Shown in pieces: positions 13,476-20,083 of a stretch of 20,083 nt of DNA. This DNA comes from Halieaceae bacterium UBA3479 (GTDB lineage Bacteria; Pseudomonadota; Gammaproteobacteria; Pseudomonadales; Halieaceae). The notes under the pieces were generated by a model that worked only from the letters and a program-made list of their open reading frames with translations, did no database searches and was not told the origin of the DNA. The position numbers and the translations under genes are program-made. Every line of letters begins with the position of its first letter. Position 1 is the first letter of the stretch. The stretch is taken from positions 1,434-21,516 of the forward strand of contig DFQW01000202.1 in assembly GCA_002377985.1 (NCBI GenBank), read 5' to 3'.

Positions 13476-15560
13476 TTATGCGCGCGTCGGAGGAGCCGGA
13501 TAAGCCGTTAACACATCGCCTAGGGCGCTTTTCAATGGCGCCAAATGCGCTTCATAAGCCCGCCATTGCTCAACACCATCCTGATAAATCGGCTGCCTGA
13601 CTTGCTCAGAACTCGCCGTTCGGACGGGCCTTGTGTTCTCGAAAAATCGCAGACAACCCTCCTCAAAGGGCAGCCCACAGTAATTCAGCACCGAACGGAC
13701 TTCTGTCTCGATGTCGCCCACCAGAGACTCGTAGATCACACGATGGATGCGGCCCGGCAGGGCTTTGTCGTAGTGCGTCATCAGCTCGACGTAATCGCGG
13801 TAAAAATGGCCGACGTCCTCAAGGGAGTAGCTGAAATTTTGCCCCCGCGCAAAATATTGTTTGAAGTTGGAGAAACAACAGGCCAGCGGATGTCTCCTCG
13901 CATCGATGATCTTTGCGTTGGGCAGACATACCTGTATCAAACCGACGTGCAGAAAATTGTTGGGCATCTTATCGATGAAAAAAGGTCGATCGGTTTTACG
14001 ATGAATTAATGTGCGCTCCAAATACTGGCGTCCAAGGGCAATCAACTCATCGGGGGCCATCCTCGCCAGCACTCCGTCATAAGCACCCATCTCATCCTCA
14101 CCGGCCTGTGACCGGAGCTCTTTCGCCAGAGTGATAATGTCGGGTAACTCCGTGGTGCCCTCTACTTGAGAATGGCTCGCCAGAATCTGCTCGAGTAGCG
14201 TTGAGCCCGCTCTTGGCATGCCCACGATAAAGATCGGTGCGCCATCGGGGCATCCCATACCCGCGCGGTCCTTGAAAAAACCCTCTGTGAAACGGGATTT
14301 CATTCTCTCGACGCGAGCAGTATTCTGCGACCGTTGGTAATTGACCGTGGATTTTTGGAGCGCGTTGCCCTGTGCGTAATGCGAAAAAGACAAGTCGTAC
14401 TCTCGGCTGTCCTCAGCGGCCTTCCCCAGTGCAAAGTGAAACTGGACCTGGCTACTCAGCTCGATTTCCGGTCGCTGAATCTGCTCGTTCATTTGATCGA
14501 TATCGTGCTCGGTAAAACGAAAAGTCTTGAGGTTTGCCAAGCTCCAGTAGGCTTCGCCAAAGCTCGCATCACGCTCTATCGCCCCCCGGTAAGCGGCTTC
14601 ACACTGCTCCCGTTGGCCTTCGGTCTTGAGCACATGGGCATAGCTCAACCACACCTTGGCGTTCTCCGGATACTCCTCCAGTAATGCGCGATACAGCTGA
14701 CTGGATCGCTCATATTCGCCAATTCTGCTGCAAATCACCGCCGCCAGATTTCGGTATCCCGGCCGCCTGGAATCCTCCGCCAGCAGCCGTTCCACCTCAA
14801 TAAGTGCTTCGTTGGATTTGTTAGTGCGATGAAGCAACACGGCGAGGTTATAGCGTGCTCCCGAGAACCCGGGAGCAAGTTCAAGGCAATACGCCAGTAG
14901 CGACAGCGCCTCCTCGTTGCGCCCAACCCGCACGGCAACCTCTGCCAGCATACGTGCTGCGGTTACATCGGTAGGGCTATGCTTGAGGTGGGATTTAAGC
15001 ACCCTCTCTGCGACTGACAAGTCATTGTCGATCATTGCCTTGGCAGCGAGCTGCAGGTCTTTATTTTGAGTGGAGCAGCGTAAATGCTTCAAATAAGCAG
15101 ATTCACTCCTTTCCTGCTCCCCCACCGCCGCAAGATGATCGGCAAGTACGCGCCAAGCCTCCGGATGTTCGGGTTCCAGCGCAACGACTTTATACAGCGT
15201 AGCGATGGCGTCGGCGCCACGCTGGAGCCCTCCGAGGGCTTTGGCGTATTCAAATTGAACCGCCGACCATTCAGGATGCCTGATAGACAAAGAAGCCAGC
15301 AACTCCACGGCCGCCTCAGGCCCTTCAATAAGATTGATAGCAACGGCTTTCATTAGCATAGCCGGAGGGTAATCCGGCACTACCGCCAGCACCTCTTCTA
15401 ACTGACTAACCGCTTGATGCACGTCTACGGCCAGCAAGCGCTTGGCGCGATCCATGGCTTCCGCAAGATTTCCTGTGTTTTCGTTAGACTCGGTCAAGTT
15501 AAAACGCCCTTGGTAGAACTCGTGATGTGCGGCGCATCTTGGCGGCGCCATTACTGCCAA
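13476..15560 (-). CDS. TPR-repeat sulfotransferase
   Basis: This is a 694-residue protein. Residues about 30-345 are tandem TPR repeats (for example EALSLLAYCLELAPGFSGAR and SQLYRALLEEYPENAKVWLS). Residues about 440-680 form a sulfotransferase domain. The PAPS 5'-phosphosulfate loop is IFIVGMPRAGSTLLEQIL (443-460), and the 3'-phosphate-binding region is IIDARRHPLACCFSNF (551-566), with the catalytic-type region FIDKMPNN between them. No signal peptide is seen, so it is cytoplasmic. Genes of this TPR-sulfotransferase type often sit beside TonB-dependent receptors in alpha- and gammaproteobacteria, as here; the acceptor is unknown. The frame has a TTG start at 15560 with AAGG seven bases upstream, and an ATG at 15551 with the same motif 16 bases away. 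Either is possible. Confidence 0.9.
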   Translation of the reverse strand: MAVMAPPRCAAHHEFYQGRFNLTESNENTGNLAEAMDRAKRLLAVDVHQAVSQLEEVLAVVPDYPPAMLMKAVAINLIEGPEAAVELLASLSIRHPEWSAVQFEYAKALGGLQRGADAIATLYKVVALEPEHPEAWRVLADHLAAVGEQERSESAYLKHLRCSTQNKDLQLAAKAMIDNDLSVAERVLKSHLKHSPTDVTAARMLAEVAVRVGRNEEALSLLAYCLELAPGFSGARYNLAVLLHRTNKSNEALIEVERLLAEDSRRPGYRNLAAVICSRIGEYERSSQLYRALLEEYPENAKVWLSYAHVLKTEGQREQCEAAYRGAIERDASFGEAYWSLANLKTFRFTEHDIDQMNEQIQRPEIELSSQVQFHFALGKAAEDSREYDLSFSHYAQGNALQKSTVNYQRSQNTARVERMKSRFTEGFFKDRAGMGCPDGAPIFIVGMPRAGSTLLEQILASHSQVEGTTELPDIITLAKELRSQAGEDEMGAYDGVLARMAPDELIALGRQYLERTLIHRKTDRPFFIDKMPNNFLHVGLIQVCLPNAKIIDARRHPLACCFSNFKQYFARGQNFSYSLEDVGHFYRDYVELMTHYDKALPGRIHRVIYESLVGDIETEVRSVLNYCGLPFEEGCLRFFENTRPVRTASSEQVRQPIYQDGVEQWRAYEAHLAPLKSALGDVLTAYPAPPTRA

Positions 15561-15582
15561 ACAACCACCTTACCGGGCCGGA

Positions 15583-15593
15583 TTGTGTCACAA
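15583..15593. promoter_or_regulatory. candidate operator palindrome in the divergent sulfotransferase/metallohydrolase region
   Basis: TTGTGTCACAA is a perfect palindrome around a central T, in the roughly 80-bp gap between the two divergent genes. It could bind a dimeric regulator controlling both directions. It is short, and chance cannot be excluded. Confidence 0.3.
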
Positions 15594-15641
15594 ACAGAAA
15601 CAATTGATCATATGGGCGGCTACAGCCGCAGAGCGCCCCAC

Positions 15642-18056
15642 ATGAAGATAACCGAGACCGCGAGAGCTAGATCCCGCTTGAAAAAGATCCAGGTCACGGT
15701 GATTAGCCCCGCTCCTGCGCGCATATGGGCCTCTCTTATGGCCCTGACGTGCGTTCTCGCCACAACGCCTTCGTGGGCCGACCCATCGGTGTCTGTAAAC
15801 ATTGGCCCCACCCCGGTCCCCGGGGGTAACGCCCGGGCGACCAACGATATCTCGGTCAGCAATCAGCGCTTCACTCTTTCCTTCGCGGTCGGTACGGAGC
15901 CACCCTGGGGCGCCGCTCCGGGAGGTTTGATCGATATTGGCGTGTCGCGTGATGGCAAGCTACAACCCGACTTTGTGTCGTTGATAGATTTTTTACCCAA
16001 CGGGTGGCAGGCCGGCAGTTATCTGGTCGCGGCACCCGCGGCAACAAAAATCTCGGATAATGAGGTTCAGGTGGTCACTGAACGAGGTTGGGGGGACCTG
16101 AGGTTCCGGACAACGTTTACCGTGTTCGCGGGTTCAGACGCGGTACTCCTAGAGACTGTGCTTCGCAACGCGGGCGAGAGGCCCTCGGCAACCCTTAACT
16201 CAGGTTATGCGGTGTGGCCGGACGGAGGGCATATCTTCGGTTTTCCGGGCCTAGCCTTGCAAGAAGAGGGTGTTCGGGGCAGCGCCGCGGGCAAGTGGTC
16301 AGCATTCTACGACCGGGAGTGGGCTATTGCGCTGCATGCCGACTACGACACGCTATTCAATAACCGGACCCGGGATCGCTTTTTAAGCCATACCCTGAAC
16401 CCCGGAGACAGCATCAGCTTCAGGGCAGAGCTACAAATTGTGGGTGAGGGAAATCTAGCGCCGGTGATGCTCCACCGGAGTGACTCGTCGGCCGGTCACG
16501 TTACGCAATTGTCTGGTTCGGTCAGCTCCAGTGATGGTGCGACACCCGCAGACAGCGTGATCATGATCACAAGCCTCGACGGCGATCCCGCGCAACCAGT
16601 CGGCTGGATCCGTGCCCGGGCCGGCCAGTTTGCCGCGACCTTGCCACGTGGGCGTTATCAGGCCTATGCCGCCGCGCCCGGATATGCCCGATCCAGTGCA
16701 GTTGATCTCGAGTTCTCGGGCCATAATGGCGCGGACAACACCTACTCCGTGGACTTCAACGACCTGGCACCGCCCGGGTATGTGCATCTGGCCATCAAAG
16801 ATCTGTCCACCGGTCTTCCTCTTGATGCCCGCATCGAAATTGTCGAGGGTCCCCAGCCAGTCGTAGGATTCTTTGGGGAGAGCGTTTTCTATACCGAACT
16901 GTCGCCGCGGGGCGAACTGGATATGACTCTCGCTCCGGGCAATTATCGACTGAATATTTCCAACGGAGGCGGTTTCACCTCGGCGCCGATCGATCTTGAC
17001 CTGACCATTGCCAGCGGCGACGAGAAAACACAGGACATAGCAGTGCATCGATTGATCGACCCGGCTGCTCGCAATTGGTATACCGCTGACCTGCACCACC
17101 ACTCAGATGTACTGGATGGCTATACCGAGCCCCAATATGTGTTTCGCTCGCAGCTGGCTGCCGGGCTGGATCTCACCTTTCTCAGTGACCACGACTCCAC
17201 AATCAACAACGCTGCGATGGCGGAGATGGCGGACGCGCGTGGCATCCCGTTCATCCCTGCCACCGAGCTCTCTCCCTCTTGGGCTCATTTCAATGCCTAC
17301 CCCATTGGTGCCGATGAGCGTATTGCCATCAGTGTCGGTCAGGCGTCTGCACAGACCCTGTTTGCCGAAGCGCGGCGTATGGGCGCCGACGTCGTTCAGG
17401 TTAACCACCCGTTTACCGAATATGGGTATTTTCGATCCAGAGAGGGGTCAGCCATTCCCGGCGGCTACAGTGACGCCTTCGATGTGGTTGAAATCAGCTC
17501 GACCTATGCCAATGACGAGACGGTCCCCGCTGTCTGGAGGCTATGGAATCAAGGGCAGCGCGCTTACTTCGCTGCAGGGTCCGATGTGCATAACGTGTGG
17601 CAGGAAATCTCGGGCGCCGTCAGAACCTTCGCGCAACTCGAGGAACCCCCAACAGCCATAAGCTTTGTTGAGGCGGTAAAAAATGGGCGAACCTATGCAT
17701 CCGCTGGACCGTTGATCTTTCCCGCAATTCCTTTCGGTTCGCGCCTGAAGATCACTTTGGGAGAGCCTCTGGAGCTGCGCGCGGATCTGGCATCAGTGAC
17801 CGGGCTAGCCCGAATCAGCCTGATCGAGCGCGGAGCCATTCGCGAAACCCGCGAGTTGGGTGGCGCGACCGAGGCAATTGGCGTGGTATTTTCCCCGGCG
17901 CCGCATGGCGATACCTGGTTTGCGCTGGTCGTCGAGGATGTATCAGGACGTCAGGCGCTTAGCAATCCCTGGTGGGTCGTCAGCGCGGGTGATGCAGCAG
18001 CCGTTGGCAAAGCAGCGGTATTTACTGAAAGGACCAACCATGACCATGTTCATTGA
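15642..18056 (+). CDS. secreted CehA/McbA-family PHP metallohydrolase
   Basis: This is an 804-residue protein. The n-region is long and basic, and a hydrophobic segment ends in TTPSWA (about 46), indicating export to the periplasm. Residues 50-470 are beta-rich and contain two probable carboxypeptidase-regulatory/Ig-like segments (about 290-350 and 380-465). Residues about 478-690 form a PHP metal-dependent hydrolase domain. Its metal ligands are visible as DLHHHSD (483-489), LSDHD (514-518), E542, NHP (588-590) and GSDVHN (646-651). CehA itself hydrolyses carbaryl, but most relatives have unknown substrates, often phosphoesters or esters. The start at 15642 is chosen for the signal peptide; an in-frame ATG at 15612 would add ten residues. 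Neither has a strong ribosome-binding site. Its end overlaps the next gene by 17 bp, showing operon coupling with the oxidoreductase. Confidence 0.85.
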   Translation: MKITETARARSRLKKIQVTVISPAPARIWASLMALTCVLATTPSWADPSVSVNIGPTPVPGGNARATNDISVSNQRFTLSFAVGTEPPWGAAPGGLIDIGVSRDGKLQPDFVSLIDFLPNGWQAGSYLVAAPAATKISDNEVQVVTERGWGDLRFRTTFTVFAGSDAVLLETVLRNAGERPSATLNSGYAVWPDGGHIFGFPGLALQEEGVRGSAAGKWSAFYDREWAIALHADYDTLFNNRTRDRFLSHTLNPGDSISFRAELQIVGEGNLAPVMLHRSDSSAGHVTQLSGSVSSSDGATPADSVIMITSLDGDPAQPVGWIRARAGQFAATLPRGRYQAYAAAPGYARSSAVDLEFSGHNGADNTYSVDFNDLAPPGYVHLAIKDLSTGLPLDARIEIVEGPQPVVGFFGESVFYTELSPRGELDMTLAPGNYRLNISNGGGFTSAPIDLDLTIASGDEKTQDIAVHRLIDPAARNWYTADLHHHSDVLDGYTEPQYVFRSQLAAGLDLTFLSDHDSTINNAAMAEMADARGIPFIPATELSPSWAHFNAYPIGADERIAISVGQASAQTLFAEARRMGADVVQVNHPFTEYGYFRSREGSAIPGGYSDAFDVVEISSTYANDETVPAVWRLWNQGQRAYFAAGSDVHNVWQEISGAVRTFAQLEEPPTAISFVEAVKNGRTYASAGPLIFPAIPFGSRLKITLGEPLELRADLASVTGLARISLIERGAIRETRELGGATEAIGVVFSPAPHGDTWFALVVEDVSGRQALSNPWWVVSAGDAAAVGKAAVFTERTNHDHVH

Positions 18057-19404
18057 CGAACCCGCAAGAAAAATTGCTGTGGTCCACAACACCGAAGTAC
18101 TTGTGGTCGGCTCTGGCCCCGGTGGCCTGGCCGCCGCACTGGGTGCGGCGCGCGCCGGCGCCTCGGTAACCCTCCTCGAGCGCTTTGGTTGCTTTGGCGG
18201 CAACATCACTGCGGTTGGTGTGGAGGGATTTGCGTGGTATCGGCACGAGAAAACCGTCGACTCCGAGGGGGTCGGGATCGAATTCGAAGAGCGCGCCAAA
18301 TCCATGGGCGCGTCGGTCAAGGAACCGCAATCCGACAGCCATGCCATCGATGGTGAGGCATTCAAGTGGGTTGCGGATACCTTGGTTGAAGAAGCGGGCA
18401 TTACCCCCATGCTGCACCGAATGTTTGTCGCCCCGATCATGGAGGGCGATACGATCAAAGGTGTCATTGTAGAGAGCAAAGCCGGGAGAGAGGCCATTCT
18501 GGCCAAGCGCGTGATCGATGCTACCGGCGACGCGGATGTTGCCTACCGCGCCGGAGCCGCCACAAAAAAACAAGCCAAGGAAGACATGATCGGTGCCTCG
18601 GTGATGTTCTCTATGTCTGGCGTCAACAAGTCCCGATTTATTGAGCACGTAAAAGCCGACCCACAAACCTACCGAGATTGGGCCTATGGACAGTGGACGG
18701 TCGAAACCACGGGCAAAGAGGACGAAATGTTCTCGCCCTTTTTGCGCAAACCTTTTGAGCAAGCCCGCGAAGCGGGTTTGATCCCGAAGCATCTCGACAC
18801 CATCGCCGGCACCTGGGGCGCGCTTTATGACAGCGGTGATCTCACCTACCTTAACCTCGTGCACTTACTGGGTTACGACGGCACCGACCCCGACGACCTC
18901 ACCCGGGGCGAGATGGAGGGCCGCAAGCAGGCCATGCTGGCTATAGAGGCGCTCAAGCGCTACACGCCCGGCTGCGAGGGCGCCAAACTGCGCAACTTCG
19001 GCATGACGCTGGGCATCCGCGACACGCGAAAAATCGACGCGCACTACAATATGAGCGAACAGGATGTTCGCGATCAGGGGCGGTTTGAAGACAGCATCGG
19101 CATCTTCCCCGAATTCATCGATGGCTACGGTATTCTGATTCTGCCAACGACCGGTCGTTACTTTCAGGTCCCTTATCGCACGCTACTACCCAAAGGAGTA
19201 AAACATCTCATTTGCGCGGGGAGAATCACTGGCGGCGATCGGGTGAGCCACGCCGCCACGCGCAACATGATGTGTTGCACCGTGACCGGCCAAGGTGCCG
19301 GCGTTGCCGCGGCGATTGCGGCGCAGCAGGACCTCGAGTTCGAGGCGGTGGATATTGGGCAGCTTCAGGCGGCGTTACAGCGACAGGACGTGCGGCTACA
19401 CTGA
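18040..19404 (+). CDS. FAD-dependent oxidoreductase (FAD_oxidored family)
   Basis: This 454-residue cytoplasmic flavoprotein has the N-terminal dinucleotide-binding motif VLVVGSGPGG (20-29, GxGxxG) with the acidic residue E47 in TLLERFGCFGG. The second FAD-contacting motif is VIDATGDADVAYRAGA, and a C-terminal motif is HLICAGRITGGDRVSHAATR, followed by GQGAG. The pattern fits the Pfam FAD_oxidored group, whose members oxidise diverse small organic substrates. The start at 18040 has AAAGGA six bases upstream and lies within the 3' end of the metallohydrolase gene (17-bp overlap), implying translational coupling. A PhyH-type dioxygenase begins 135 bp downstream on the same strand. The substrate is unknown, but the context suggests oxidation of a product released by the exported hydrolase. 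Confidence 0.9.
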   Translation: MTMFIDEPARKIAVVHNTEVLVVGSGPGGLAAALGAARAGASVTLLERFGCFGGNITAVGVEGFAWYRHEKTVDSEGVGIEFEERAKSMGASVKEPQSDSHAIDGEAFKWVADTLVEEAGITPMLHRMFVAPIMEGDTIKGVIVESKAGREAILAKRVIDATGDADVAYRAGAATKKQAKEDMIGASVMFSMSGVNKSRFIEHVKADPQTYRDWAYGQWTVETTGKEDEMFSPFLRKPFEQAREAGLIPKHLDTIAGTWGALYDSGDLTYLNLVHLLGYDGTDPDDLTRGEMEGRKQAMLAIEALKRYTPGCEGAKLRNFGMTLGIRDTRKIDAHYNMSEQDVRDQGRFEDSIGIFPEFIDGYGILILPTTGRYFQVPYRTLLPKGVKHLICAGRITGGDRVSHAATRNMMCCTVTGQGAGVAAAIAAQQDLEFEAVDIGQLQAALQRQDVRLH

Positions 19405-19539
19405 GGGCACGGTCCGGACCCATGTGGTGAGGGACTCGAGCGATGCGAACAGAGCATTGCGCAACAGAACGACACGATAACGACACAGTCAGCCCAGCGT
19501 AACTCATCACGCTACCCAAACGGTATATGAGCGGCACAC

Positions 19540-20083
19540 ATGAACGGTGACAACACTCCAACAGCGGTCACGTCGCTTGACGACGCGCGGCGGCGACTGA
19601 CGCTGGACGGCTTTGCCCTGATGCCAGGCATGTGTGACGCGGATATGGTCAGGCACCTCCTCGATGTATCGCAGCGCCGTAGCCGGGAAATCACAGAGGC
19701 ACTCGGCACCCAGGCGATCGGTATCGGCAGCGCTGCCGGATTTTTTGAGATCGTGCAGCGCTCACCCGGCCGCTGGGATATTCCCATCTCACCGTCGGAG
19801 TTCGGTGTCGAAGATCGGTCACTGCCCTGGTGGCCTCTGGTTGCAGACATTCTGGGCCATGATGCGGAACATTCTTTTAGCGGGGTGGTGTACTCGGATC
19901 CGGGCAGCCCCGCCCAGTGCTGGCATATTGATTCGCCGCACGTGGCTGCCGAGTATCGCCCGCCCCACGGGCGCCATATCATGATCGCGCTCCACCATAT
20001 CCCGCTGGCAATGGGGCCCACCGAGTTGACAAGCGGCTCGTCCCCGCTCCCCCACCGCCGCGCCAACCCGCGCACTCGGCGTG
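19540..20083 (+). CDS. phytanoyl-CoA dioxygenase (PhyH)-like protein, N-terminal part (runs off the right edge)
   Basis: An open frame from the ATG at 19540 continues to the window edge with no stop (181 codons). It shows a PhyH-like N-terminus (RLTLDGFALMPG), then SGVVYSDPGSPAQCWHID, whose H129-x-D131 is the iron-binding pair. The GPTELTSGSS segment follows, which corresponds to the GPTEFIPGSH region of the family. PhyH enzymes are Fe(II)/2-oxoglutarate-dependent hydroxylases. The second iron histidine and the 2-oxoglutarate-binding arginine would lie beyond the window. GAGCGG upstream is a modest ribosome-binding site. A long frame on the opposite strand in the same place shows no family motif and was discarded. 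It probably belongs to the same catabolic cluster as the metallohydrolase and oxidoreductase. Confidence 0.82.
   Translation, partial: MNGDNTPTAVTSLDDARRRLTLDGFALMPGMCDADMVRHLLDVSQRRSREITEALGTQAIGIGSAAGFFEIVQRSPGRWDIPISPSEFGVEDRSLPWWPLVADILGHDAEHSFSGVVYSDPGSPAQCWHIDSPHVAAEYRPPHGRHIMIALHHIPLAMGPTELTSGSSPLPHRRANPRTRR

Noticed and set aside
19411..19420. Perfect palindrome GGTCCGGACC after the oxidoreductase gene
   Set aside because: Short, no T-run, no recurrence seen; likely chance in GC-rich sequence.
19512..20075. Minus-strand open frame of 187 codons at the right edge
   Set aside because: The plus-strand frame in the same region has PhyH motifs including the HxD iron pair; the minus frame has none.

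Overview
The window reads as chromosomal DNA from a free-living, probably marine, gammaproteobacterium. Two TonB-dependent receptors, a TPR-sulfotransferase and a PhyH dioxygenase resemble gene content I associate with Halieaceae (OM60/NOR5) and relatives. That placement is an inference from gene content, not from a marker gene. I see no rRNA, tRNA, CRISPR array, insertion sequence or phage gene.

Left edge (1-907, minus strand): a small secreted His/Cys-rich protein lies upstream of the N-terminal third of a ZnuD-like TonB-dependent receptor that runs off the window. The pair looks like a metal (zinc or copper) uptake unit. Positions 908-1327 carry no convincing gene.

Signalling block (1328-6021): a TonB C-terminal-domain protein, a SiaA-type sensor phosphatase (sensor, HAMP, PP2C/SpoIIE), a SiaC-type phosphoprotein (DUF1987) and a SiaB-type kinase form a tight plus-strand operon. 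Eighteen bases after the siaB-like stop, convergent on it, ends a class III nucleotidyl cyclase with a long N-terminal helical stalk. In Pseudomonas aeruginosa the same A/B/C switch controls SiaD, a GGDEF diguanylate cyclase. Here the cyclase beside the switch is of the adenylate-cyclase class, so the likely output is cAMP rather than c-di-GMP. I consider this the most interesting system in the window.

Middle (6147-10754): a Tat-signal-bearing HisC-like aminotransferase (minus) is divergent from a homocysteine S-methyltransferase-family enzyme (plus). A perfect 9-bp inverted repeat lies between them. Next is a large fused GNAT / RLAN / ATP-grasp (RimK-type) ligase whose N-terminus is unclear: a short ORF with a good ribosome-binding site overlaps it across a C7 run.

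Right part (10846-20083): a TonB-dependent receptor with a clear sigma-70-type promoter and a strong intrinsic terminator, and a TPR-sulfotransferase, both on the minus strand. Divergent from them are a secreted CehA/McbA-type PHP metallohydrolase, an overlapping FAD-dependent oxidoreductase, and a truncated phytanoyl-CoA dioxygenase-like gene. This looks like an uptake-and-catabolism locus for an unidentified organic substrate: the receptor imports, the exported hydrolase cleaves, and the two cytoplasmic enzymes oxidise.
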